From positions 62,001 to 126,000 of the forward strand of contig JASJDC010000013.1 in NCBI GenBank assembly GCA_030065235.1: DNA of 64,000 nucleotides, written 5' to 3'. Each line of letters starts with the position of its first letter. The first letter of the stretch is position 1. The stretch is from Alphaproteobacteria bacterium (lineage in GTDB: Bacteria; Pseudomonadota; Alphaproteobacteria; UBA8366; Aestuariispiraceae). The notes beneath the pieces were generated by a model, which was not told where the DNA came from, made no database searches, and was given only the letters and a program-made list of their open reading frames with translations. Positions 35,590 through 46,989 of this stretch are shown piece by piece. Position numbers and translations under genes: made by a program.

Positions 35590-37223
35590 GCAGCCGGTCC
35601 TTTCTCCCGATCCCGCAATGCGAATTTCTGAATCTTGCCCGTCGCCGTCTTCGGCAAGGGGCCGAACGTTACCTTGGTCGGCGCTTTGAAATGCGCCATA
35701 TGATCCCGGCAATAGTCGATGATCGTTTGGGCCGCCACTTGGCCTTCCGAATCCGGTTTCAGCGTGACATAGGCCGACGGCGTCTCGCCCCATTTCTCGT
35801 GTGGCGCGGCGACCACCGCCGCCTCCATCACGTCGGGATGTTTGTAGAGCACCTCCTCGATCTCCAGGGACGAAACATTCTCGCCGCCGGTGATGATAAT
35901 GTCCTTCGACCGATCCTTGATCTCTATATAACCGTCCGGGTGCATCACGCCGAGATCGCCGGTATGCAGCCAGCCGCCCTGGAAAGCCGCGTCGGTAGCG
36001 TCCGGGTTCTTCAGGTAGCCGCGCATGACCGTGTTGCCGCGCAAGACCAGCTCGCCGATCGTCTCGCCATCGGCCGGTGTGTCGGCCATCGTCTCGGGAT
36101 CGACGATCCGCTGCCCCTCCAAGGTCACCATATTGACGCCCTGGCGCGCGGCTTTGCCGGCGCGGCCCTCCAGATCGAGCGCGTCCCATGCGTCCTGCCA
36201 GGCGCAGATCGTACTGGGCCCGTAACATTCGGTCATGCCGTAGAGATGGGTGACGTGGAATCCCATCCGCTCCATCCCGGCGATTACCGCAGACGGCGGC
36301 GCCGCGCCGCCGGTCGCGCATTCGACGGTCTGCGGGAAGTCGCAGATCACATCCTTCGGCGCGTTGATCAGCATCGTGAGGACAATCGGCGCGCCACACA
36401 TATGGGTCACGCCATGATCGCGGATCATCGGAAAGATCAGGGCCGGATCTACCTTGCGCAGACAGACATGCGTCCCGCCGACCGCGGTCACAGCCCAAGT
36501 GTAGCACCAGCCGTTGCAGTGAAACATCGGCAGGGTCCAGAGATAGACCGCCTGCGGCGACAAGCCGAAATCGATGACATTGCCCAGCGCGTTCAAATAG
36601 GCCCCGCGATGGTGATAAACGACGCCCTTCGGATTGCCGGTGGTGCCGGAGGTGTAATTCAAAGCGATGGCGCGCCACTCGTCATCCACCGCTTCCCAGG
36701 CGAAGTCGGCGTCGCCTTCGGCGAGGAATTGCTCGTATTCCACCGCGCCGATCAGTTCCCCGCCATCGGCGAGAGCGTCGTCGATATCCACCACCGGCGG
36801 CGGCGCATCCATCGCCGCCAGCGCCTCTTTCATCACCGGGTTCAGGTCGCGGTCGGAGATCACAAGCTTGGATTCGCCGTGCTCCAAAATGAACCGGACC
36901 GTGGGCGCGTCGAGCCTTGTGTTGATGCTGTTCAAGACCGCGCCGATCAGCGGGACCGCGTAGTGCGCTTCCAGCATCGCGGGCACATTCGGCGCGAACA
37001 GAGAGACGGTGTCTCCCTTGCCAATCCCACGCTTCACCAAAGCGGAGGCGAATTGCGAGACTCGGCGATGGAAATTCGCATAGGTGATCCGCCGCTCGCC
37101 ATGGACTACCGCGACCTTGTCGGGATAGACGGTCGCGGCGCGTTTCAGGAAACTGATCGGCGACAAGGCCGTGTGGTTGGCTGCGTTCTTGTCCAACCCC
37201 TGATCATAGATCGATCCGCTCAC
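35586..37223 (-). CDS. AMP-forming acyl-CoA synthetase
   Basis: The protein of about 545 residues has the ANL adenylation motifs: YTSGTTGNPKGVVYHH, HLYGMTECYGP, HTGDLGVMHPDGYIEIKDRSKD and the catalytic lysine in PKTATGKIQKF. It resembles medium- and long-chain or propionyl-type ligases of the AlkK kind. Likely substrates are fatty or hydroxy acids. GTG 37223 has a strong AGGAGGAGGG ribosome-binding site. The extra frame to 37355 has no such site. It is the first gene of the operon ligase, SDR, dehydrogenase, kinase, DUF6285. Confidence 0.9.
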   Translation of the reverse strand: MSGSIYDQGLDKNAANHTALSPISFLKRAATVYPDKVAVVHGERRITYANFHRRVSQFASALVKRGIGKGDTVSLFAPNVPAMLEAHYAVPLIGAVLNSINTRLDAPTVRFILEHGESKLVISDRDLNPVMKEALAAMDAPPPVVDIDDALADGGELIGAVEYEQFLAEGDADFAWEAVDDEWRAIALNYTSGTTGNPKGVVYHHRGAYLNALGNVIDFGLSPQAVYLWTLPMFHCNGWCYTWAVTAVGGTHVCLRKVDPALIFPMIRDHGVTHMCGAPIVLTMLINAPKDVICDFPQTVECATGGAAPPSAVIAGMERMGFHVTHLYGMTECYGPSTICAWQDAWDALDLEGRAGKAARQGVNMVTLEGQRIVDPETMADTPADGETIGELVLRGNTVMRGYLKNPDATDAAFQGGWLHTGDLGVMHPDGYIEIKDRSKDIIITGGENVSSLEIEEVLYKHPDVMEAAVVAAPHEKWGETPSAYVTLKPDSEGQVAAQTIIDYCRDHMAHFKAPTKVTFGPLPKTATGKIQKFALRDREKGPAA

Positions 37224-37367
37224 ACCGACCCTCCTCCTGGCGCGCCGGCGGCCGGTTATGTCGGCCCCGACCCGCTCTGGCGCTGCAAATTGCGCAAGAC
37301 ACACGTTTCTATATGCTAGGCGACAGCATGCAACGCCTTCCTGGCGATCCTTCACAATGGCGCGCTC

Positions 37368-38030
37368 ATGAATATCGATGTCTTTTCCGATCCGATCTGC
37401 CCTTGGTGCTTCATTGGCAAAAAGCGCCTGCAGGACGCGCTCGCCCTCAGGCCCGATCTAGCGGTCACGATCCGCTGGCGCGCCTTCCAGCTCAATCCCG
37501 ACATGCCTGAAGAAGGCATGGACCGGCAAACCTACCTGACCGTCAAATTCGGCGGCGAAGAGCGGGCGAAGCAGGTTTATGGCCGGATCGAGCAAGTCGG
37601 CGCCCAGGTCGGGATCGATTTCCGCTTTGACCGGATCGCCCGCACGCCGAACACCATCGCCGCCCATCGGCTGATCCGATTCGCGCAACGCTCGGACTAC
37701 GACAAGGGCGATGCGGTCACCAATGCTTTGTTCGACGCCTATTTCCTCGATGGCGAATCGATCGGCGAGCAGGAAACCTTGCTCAAGATCGGCGAGGCGG
37801 CCGGGCTCGACCGCGCCGCCATGCAGGCCTATTTCGACAGTGACGAAGATGTCGACGAAATCCTGGCGGAAGACAGCTACGCGCGCCGGCTCGGCATCGG
37901 CGGCGTGCCCTGCTTCATCGTGGATGGAAAGTACGCGCTGTCCGGCGCGCAAGAGCCAGAGACCTTCCTGCCGCTTTTCGACATGGCGCTTCAGGAAGCG
38001 TCAGCGGAACCGGCGACGCCCGCCGAATAG
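37368..38030 (+). CDS. DsbA-family oxidoreductase (FrnE-like, 2-hydroxychromene-2-carboxylate isomerase superfamily)
   Basis: The 220-residue cytoplasmic thioredoxin-fold protein has CPWC at 11-14, right after the first strand MNIDVFSDPI, and a cis-proline region LGIGGVPCFIVDGKYA. The inserted helical domain matches FrnE/YwbO-type proteins, which act as cytosolic disulfide isomerases. An extra cysteine follows the cis-proline, as in FrnE. It has no signal peptide. It lies alone between the divergent ligase operon and mfd. Confidence 0.85.
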   Translation: MNIDVFSDPICPWCFIGKKRLQDALALRPDLAVTIRWRAFQLNPDMPEEGMDRQTYLTVKFGGEERAKQVYGRIEQVGAQVGIDFRFDRIARTPNTIAAHRLIRFAQRSDYDKGDAVTNALFDAYFLDGESIGEQETLLKIGEAAGLDRAAMQAYFDSDEDVDEILAEDSYARRLGIGGVPCFIVDGKYALSGAQEPETFLPLFDMALQEASAEPATPAE

Positions 38031-38102
38031 GCACGCGCCAAGATATCGGAACGGAAGGCAAGCAGCCTTTGTCTGTAGACCACCAGCATGCCTTGAACCG
38101 TC

Positions 38103-38163
38103 ATGCCGGCCCCCGAGCCGGCATCCAGCAGGCTGAACCATGGGCCCCGGATCAAGTCCGGGG
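38103..38163. repeat. Interspersed alphaproteobacterial palindromic repeat
   Basis: Two adjacent hairpins are visible: ATGCCGGC/GCCGGCAT (38103-38110 and 38117-38124), and CCCCGGA/TCCGGGG (38145-38151 and 38157-38163) around TCAAG. This composite element, with CCCCGGATCAAGTCCGGGG, is familiar as a dispersed repeat in alphaproteobacterial genomes. It lies between the convergent DsbA-family and mfd genes, where it could also end transcription. The copy number cannot be seen here. Confidence 0.65.
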
Positions 38164-38242
38164 CGACGCAGTTTCCATAACCGAAGCGCCGCCTCCCAAA
38201 CCGCATGCCTCGGTTGATCCTTCAGGCGCGAAACAGACGACG

Positions 38243-41740
<3,498 letters not shown>

Positions 41741-41759
41741 CGGCGCGCCGCGGCCTCGT

Positions 41760-42071
41760 TCAGCCGGCGCGGTCGCGGATGAAGCCGCGCAAGCGCTCGA
41801 TCAATGTGGCGTCCAACTCCGGCCAGGGCGCCGCGTCCCGAGTCAGGATCGCATACATCTCCTGGTCGGGGACGCTCAGCAACAGCTCGAACGCATCGAG
41901 TTCTGTCTTCGACATGTCCGCCAAATGCGCATCGGCGAAGCCGCCTATCAGGATGTCCATCTCGCGGATGCCGCGATGCCAGGCGCGAAAGCGCAGCCGC
42001 TTCACCCGAATCTCATGCGCATTGCTGCTGGGATTGTCATTCACGGGCGCTCGGGTCTCATTTCCGGTCAA
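41760..42071 (-). CDS. sdhE: FAD assembly factor SdhE (succinate dehydrogenase flavinylation)
   Basis: The 103-residue protein carries the flavinylation signature RGIREMD (Arg-Gly-x-x-Glu, starting near residue 33), followed by the acidic helical bundle (LVGGFADAHLADM-like region, TELDAFELLLSVPDQEMYAIL). It helps attach FAD covalently to the succinate dehydrogenase flavoprotein. It is upstream of mfd and divergent from recG, a common alphaproteobacterial layout. Confidence 0.92.
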   Translation of the reverse strand: MTGNETRAPVNDNPSSNAHEIRVKRLRFRAWHRGIREMDILIGGFADAHLADMSKTELDAFELLLSVPDQEMYAILTRDAAPWPELDATLIERLRGFIRDRAG

Positions 42072-42291
42072 AACAGTCTCTCTTTCGCTGCACGGGGTCG
42101 GGCTGTAGAGAAGCCGCGCGGGATTGCGCCCGATCGTTGGCGCGTGTGCCTACAGCGCGCGGCCCCGAGGCTCAAGCCGCCGCAGCGCCGCGCCCGCCAT
42201 TCCCCGCATGACATAGCGACGCGGACCGGGAATACTCATGGGAGTACGATGCCCGTTTGTTCCGACCGCCCTTTGCCGTCCGAGTTCCGCC

Positions 42292-44376
42292 GTGCGCCCT
42301 GAGACGCTCTTCGGCCTCTTCGCCCCCATGCAGTCGCTGCCCGGCATCGGGCCGCGTTTGGCTAAGCTGTTGGAGAAAAGCTGCGGCGCGCATGTGGTCG
42401 ATCTAATCTGGCGTCTGCCGCGCGAGGTCGTGGATCGGCGGTTCCGTCCGAAGATCGTCGACGCGCCGGACGGCAAGATCGCGACCCTGGCGGTGACGGT
42501 GGACAAACACGATGCGCCTTCGGATCGCAAACGGCCTTATCGAATCACGGCGCATGACGAGACCGGCTTCTTGACCCTGGTCTTTTTCAACGCCGACAAG
42601 CGCTATTTGATGCGGGAACTCCCCATCGGCGAGGCCCGGCTGGTCAGCGGCCGGGTCGAATATTACCGCGACCAGCGGCAAATGGCGCACCCAGACTTCA
42701 TCACACCGGTCGACCGGCCGGAGGCGATACCCGCGATTGAGCCGGTCTATCCGCTGACCGCCGGGCTGACCCCGAAGGTGATGACCAAGGCGATCCGCGC
42801 GGCGCTGGACCGGGCGCCCGATCTGCCGGAATGGCAGGACCCGGCTTTCCTGAAAGCGCGCGGCTGGCCGGCTTGGCGCGAGGCCCTGCTCCAAGCGCAC
42901 GCGCCCGACGGTCCGGCGGCGCTGGAGCCCGCCGCCACCGCGCGCCAACGGCTCGCTTTCGACGAGTTGCTGGCCAGCCAATTGGCTCTGGCGATCGTCC
43001 GCGCTTCCGCCAAACGCGCGCCCGGCCAGAGCATTGAGGGCGACGGGCGCCTGTGTGAGTCGGTTCTGCGGGCGCTGCCCTTCGCGCTGACAGGGAGTCA
43101 GACAGCGGCGCTGAGCGAGATCCGGGCGGACATGGCCGAGCCGGCGCGTATGCTGCGCCTGCTGCAAGGCGATGTCGGCAGCGGCAAGACTGTCGTCGCA
43201 CTGCTCACCATGCTGACCGCGGTCGAAGCGGGCGGACAGGCGGCGCTTCTGGCCCCGACGGAGATTCTGTCGCGGCAGCATCTCGAGACCATCGCGCCCC
43301 TCGCTGAGGCGGCCGGGGTTTCCGTCGCGATGCTCACCGGCCGCGACAAGGGGAAAGCGCGCGCCGATCTGCTGGATCGACTGGGCTCGGGCGAGATCGA
43401 TATCCTGATCGGCACGCATGCGATTTTTCAGCAGAGCGTCGACTTTAAGAATCTGATGGTCGCGGTGGTCGACGAACAACATCGGTTCGGCGTGCATCAG
43501 CGCCTGGCCCTAGCGAACAAAGGCAGAGGCGTCGATCTGTTGGTGATGACGGCGACGCCGATCCCGCGCACCCTGATGCTCAGCGCCTATGGCGATCTCG
43601 ATGTCTCGCGCCTGACCGACAAGCCGCCAGGCCGAAAACCGATCGACACGCGCCTGATTGGGAACGACCGGCTGGAGGAGGTTATCGCCGGCGTCGGTCG
43701 CGCCGCGCAATCGGGCGCGCAGGTCTATTGGGTCTCCCCGCTGGTCGAAGAAAGCGAGGCTCTGGATCTGGCCGCCGCTGAGGAGCGCGCCGCGCATCTG
43801 ACCCATCGTTTCGGCGAAGACGCGGTCGCCCTGGTGCATGGCAGGATGAAAGCGGCGGAGAAAGACGCCGCAATGGCGCGCTTCGCCGAAGGCGGCGCGC
43901 AGATCCTGGTGGCGACGACGGTGATCGAAGTTGGCGTCGATGTGCCGAACGCGACGATCATGGTGATCGAGCATGCCGAAAGGTTCGGACTCGCCCAGCT
44001 TCACCAGCTGCGCGGACGGATCGGGCGCGGCGAAAAGCCCTCGACCTGCCTGTTGGTTTATGGCGGTCGTCTCGGTCAGGCGGCGGAACGGCGGCTGCGG
44101 ATGATGCGCGAGACCGAGGACGGCTTCCGTATCGCCGAGGAGGATCTGCGGCTACGCGGCGCCGGCGAGTTGCTGGGCGTCCGGCAAAGCGGATTGCCGG
44201 TCTTCAAGCTCGCCGATCTGGCGCAGCATGGCGACCTGTTGGCGGCGGCGCGGGATGATGCGCGCTTGATCCTTGAACGCGACCCGGCGCTTCAAAGCGC
44301 ACGCGGGGCGGCGCTTCGCGTTCTGTTGTATCTGTTCGAGCGCGACGCGGTGGTCTCAACCCTGCGCAGCGGTTGA
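42292..44376 (+). CDS. recG: ATP-dependent DNA helicase RecG
   Basis: The protein of about 694 residues has the wedge domain near the start (APMQSLPGIGPRLAKLLE), then helicase motifs GDVGSGKTVVALLTM, VVDEQHRFGVHQR, MTATPIPRTLMLSA, and QLRGRIGRGEKPS, and the C-terminal RIAEEDLRLRGAGELLG. It remodels stalled replication forks and branched DNA. GTG 42292 (VRPETLF) matches homologues. ATG 42238 is an in-frame alternative. It is divergent from sdhE-mfd. Confidence 0.94.
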   Translation: MRPETLFGLFAPMQSLPGIGPRLAKLLEKSCGAHVVDLIWRLPREVVDRRFRPKIVDAPDGKIATLAVTVDKHDAPSDRKRPYRITAHDETGFLTLVFFNADKRYLMRELPIGEARLVSGRVEYYRDQRQMAHPDFITPVDRPEAIPAIEPVYPLTAGLTPKVMTKAIRAALDRAPDLPEWQDPAFLKARGWPAWREALLQAHAPDGPAALEPAATARQRLAFDELLASQLALAIVRASAKRAPGQSIEGDGRLCESVLRALPFALTGSQTAALSEIRADMAEPARMLRLLQGDVGSGKTVVALLTMLTAVEAGGQAALLAPTEILSRQHLETIAPLAEAAGVSVAMLTGRDKGKARADLLDRLGSGEIDILIGTHAIFQQSVDFKNLMVAVVDEQHRFGVHQRLALANKGRGVDLLVMTATPIPRTLMLSAYGDLDVSRLTDKPPGRKPIDTRLIGNDRLEEVIAGVGRAAQSGAQVYWVSPLVEESEALDLAAAEERAAHLTHRFGEDAVALVHGRMKAAEKDAAMARFAEGGAQILVATTVIEVGVDVPNATIMVIEHAERFGLAQLHQLRGRIGRGEKPSTCLLVYGGRLGQAAERRLRMMRETEDGFRIAEEDLRLRGAGELLGVRQSGLPVFKLADLAQHGDLLAAARDDARLILERDPALQSARGAALRVLLYLFERDAVVSTLRSG

Positions 44377-44434
44377 TCCCGCTCCTATTCCGCCTCTGAC
44401 AAAACCGCCAGCTTGATGAACCCGTAAGCGCCGA

Positions 44435-45160
44435 TCAGGCGTCCTCGGCTTGTCCTGACAGAAGCTTTCGGCGGCCGGCCTCATCGACCGTGATTGGCTC
44501 CGGCGCAGCGCCCCGCGCGCCTTCGACCTGACCGTTGGCGGCGCCCGGCGTCACGATGCCGGCCGAAATCACCATCTTGATCGCCTCCTCCACCGGCATG
44601 CCCAACGGCACCGTGTCCTCCTTTGGAACGAACAGCAAAAAGCCTGAGGTCGGGTTCGGCGTGGTCGGCAGGAACACGTTGACATGCGTCCCCGGAAGTC
44701 TGCCGGCGACCTCACCCTTCGTGTCGCTGGTGACGAAGGCGACGGCCCAAAGACCGCGCCGGGGGTATTCAACCAAGACCGCCTGGCGAAAGGCGTCGTT
44801 GTTGCTGTGCAGCACAGTCTCGAGGATCTGTTTGGTACCGCCATAGATGCTACGCACGAAGGGCATCGTGTTCAAAAACGACTCCCAGACGCGGATGACC
44901 CAACGGCCGGCCAAGCCCGCCGTGAGCGCGCCGACGAGGGTGATGAAGACCAACAGGATAACAATGCCGAGGCCAGGCAGGCCGATATCAAGCCCGACAT
45001 GCTCCCGCATATAGGTGTCCGGGTTATACTCAGCCGGCACCAGGGGCACGATCTTGGCGTCCACGAACTCAATGATCCAGAAGGCGACCGTCACCGTGAT
45101 GAAAATCGGCGCTGTCACCAGCAATCCGGCGAAGAAATAAGCGCGAAGTCGGGCGATCAA
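44435..45160 (-). CDS. DUF502 family membrane protein
   Basis: The 241-residue protein has two membrane helices (about 8-30 and 62-85) flanking a periplasmic segment, then a soluble domain with NTMPFVRSIYGGTKQILETV and PTTPNPTSGFLLFVPKED, both characteristic of DUF502. The function is unknown. It faces recG convergently, with no clear terminator in the 58-bp gap, and is divergent from the Crp/Fnr gene. An Ala/Glu-rich tail follows the conserved domain. Confidence 0.87.
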   Translation of the reverse strand: MIARLRAYFFAGLLVTAPIFITVTVAFWIIEFVDAKIVPLVPAEYNPDTYMREHVGLDIGLPGLGIVILLVFITLVGALTAGLAGRWVIRVWESFLNTMPFVRSIYGGTKQILETVLHSNNDAFRQAVLVEYPRRGLWAVAFVTSDTKGEVAGRLPGTHVNVFLPTTPNPTSGFLLFVPKEDTVPLGMPVEEAIKMVISAGIVTPGAANGQVEGARGAAPEPITVDEAGRRKLLSGQAEDA

Positions 45161-45377
45161 GGAAACGCTCCTCTGGAAAACGACGGACCTAGGCGCGCGG
45201 CGTCCACAAGGTTCTCAGATGCGCGCGAAGATCAACATAATCCGACAGAGTACAGGTCGGACGCCGCACTGCACAATAGCGCCGCCACGGATCGGCGGAA
45301 CCCTATCGCCAAGCCCATGCCGCTGGTCTAGTGTTCCCGGAACCACATCGTTTTCAAGCCAATAGGAGACTATTCCC

Positions 45378-46076
45378 GTGCCCGATGCGGAAGGCCGAAC
45401 CCTTGCCGGAATCGCCTTGTTTCATGGTCTGGAACCGAGCCGGCTGCAAAAGGTGGAAGACCGCTGTCGCTGGCACATGTTTCACAAGGATGACCAAATC
45501 ATCGACCGCGAGGATGACACAAGCGATGTGTATTTCATCGTCTCCGGCACGGTTCGGGTGGTCAATTATTCACTTTCAGGGCGCGAAGTCACATTTGACG
45601 ATATCCGCGCCGGCAGCTTCTTCGGCGAACTGGCGGCGCTCGACGGGCGTCCTCGGTCGGCCAATGTCGTTTCGCTTGGCGTCACCGTGGCGGCGACGAT
45701 GAACCCGGCCGCATTTCTGGACATGCTGGCGGAAAACCCAGATGTCTGTCTGCGGCTGATGCGGCGCTTGGCGCAGGTCGTGCGGGTTTCGACCGAGCGG
45801 ATCATGGATCTCAGCACGCTGGGCGCCAACAACCGGGTCTACGCCGAAATCCTGAGACTCGCGCAGGATACCGCGAAAGAAGACAGCACCGCGGTCATCG
45901 AACCGATCCCGATACATGGCGATATCGCCAGCCGAGTGAGCACGACCCGGGAAACGGTCGCACGGGTGTTTGGCGACCTGACCAAGAAGGAACTGATCGA
46001 GCGCAAAGGACAACGCCTGCTGGTGCGCGATGTCGGACGGCTGGAGCATATGGTTCACCAATTCAAGGGCGATTGA
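45378..46076 (+). CDS. Crp/Fnr-family transcriptional regulator
   Basis: The 232-residue regulator has an N-terminal cyclic-nucleotide-binding fold (SGREVTFDDIRAGSFFGELAALDG, the phosphate-binding cassette type) and a C-terminal helix-turn-helix (HGDIASRVSTTRETVARVFGDL). It lacks the N-terminal cysteine cluster of FNR, so direct oxygen sensing is unlikely. It is closer to Crp-like proteins. The GTG start has an AGGAGA site. The downstream exported-protein gene is 4 bp away, so they are likely co-transcribed. Confidence 0.87.
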   Translation: MPDAEGRTLAGIALFHGLEPSRLQKVEDRCRWHMFHKDDQIIDREDDTSDVYFIVSGTVRVVNYSLSGREVTFDDIRAGSFFGELAALDGRPRSANVVSLGVTVAATMNPAAFLDMLAENPDVCLRLMRRLAQVVRVSTERIMDLSTLGANNRVYAEILRLAQDTAKEDSTAVIEPIPIHGDIASRVSTTRETVARVFGDLTKKELIERKGQRLLVRDVGRLEHMVHQFKGD

Positions 46077-46080
46077 TCGC

Positions 46081-46674
46081 ATGGTTCTGGACAGAAGATC
46101 CCAACGCCTGCTTGGGATTGCGGCCTCCCTCATTATGCTCTTCCAAACCGGGTTGGCGGCGGCGGAAGGCGACGCCCGTGTGCTGACAAAGTCTTTTGTC
46201 GCGCTCTCTGACAGCGCGACGCTCAGCCTTTCTCAGTTGAGCGACAGCGAGCTCAATCGTCGCATTTTGCCTATCCTGGTCGATGAGTTGGAATTCCTCG
46301 ATCGGGCGGCCCCCGACGATGGCCTCGCCGATCTGGAACTGCGCTACGACCTGATCGAAATCGGCGAGACAGGGCCGCGCGACAACCGGATCCTAACGCT
46401 GCAGGGAACCGTCAACGAGGACGCGGACGCGAATCTCAAACTGTGGTCCAGCGGCGGCGGCAGTTCTCTGTTCCAAGGCCGCACTCGAGATTTCGCCTTC
46501 TCCCGCGGTTACCGTTTGAGCGCCGAGATCCGCCAGGGTCCAACCCTGGTCTGGCAGGGCTATGTCGAGGCGGCGGCGCCCAGAGGCGACGCGATCGAGG
46601 TGTTGAGCCCAATGGTCCAGGTCTTGTTGGGCCGGATGGAAAGCACCGTCGACGAGATTGTCCGCCTCTTTTGA
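46081..46674 (+). CDS. Exported protein of unknown function
   Basis: The 197-residue protein has a signal peptide (RLLGIAASLIMLFQTGLAAAEG). The mature part has no motif I recognise and looks mostly beta-rich, with a C-terminal helix (LLGRMESTVDEIVRLF). The frame is open to 46030 inside the Crp gene. ATG 46081 gives a proper signal peptide and sits 4 bp after the Crp/Fnr stop. The tight coupling suggests it is regulated with, or by, that gene. Confidence 0.62.
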   Translation: MVLDRRSQRLLGIAASLIMLFQTGLAAAEGDARVLTKSFVALSDSATLSLSQLSDSELNRRILPILVDELEFLDRAAPDDGLADLELRYDLIEIGETGPRDNRILTLQGTVNEDADANLKLWSSGGGSSLFQGRTRDFAFSRGYRLSAEIRQGPTLVWQGYVEAAAPRGDAIEVLSPMVQVLLGRMESTVDEIVRLF

Positions 46675-46872
46675 TTGGGTTTGCGCCGAAGTCTCGGCCT
46701 CCAAGCGTCGGATTGATGCGCAAGCCCGTCGAAAGCGGGACTGGGACGCTTTAGGGCGTTGACCCGCGCTGCGGGCGTCCTTATGTTCCCGCGCGTTCCG
46801 AAGGCGGCCTGCCTGAGGAACCGATCTGGCGGCGGTCCGACCCTTTCATTTCGGAGAAAACGCGACGCCATC

Positions 46873-46948
46873 GGGTGCTTAGCTCAGTCGGTAGAGCAAC
46901 TGACTTTTAATCAGTAGGTCACAGGTTCGATCCCTGTAGCACCCACCA
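46873..46948 (+). tRNA. tRNA-Lys(UUU)
   Basis: This 76-nt cloverleaf has acceptor stem GGGTGCT/AGCACCC, D-arm AGCTCAGTCGGTAGAGC, anticodon stem CTGAC with anticodon TTT at 46906-46908, T-arm ACAGGTTCGATCCCTGT and an encoded 3' CCA. All arms pair. It is a free-standing gene between the exported-protein gene and the aldo/keto reductase-RidA gene. Confidence 0.98.
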
Positions 46949-46989
46949 TCTCCCGGCCCCGCGCCGTTCGCAAACAAGGGGCCCTCGCC

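Noticed and set aside
34813-36678. 621-codon open frame as a ligase-SDR fusion
   Set aside because: The portion beyond 35589 is an out-of-frame reading of the ligase gene; the true SDR begins at GTG 35589.
45378-46076. Oxygen sensor FNR controlling the cco cluster
   Set aside because: The N-terminal iron-sulfur cysteine cluster is absent; only a Crp/Fnr-family call is supported.
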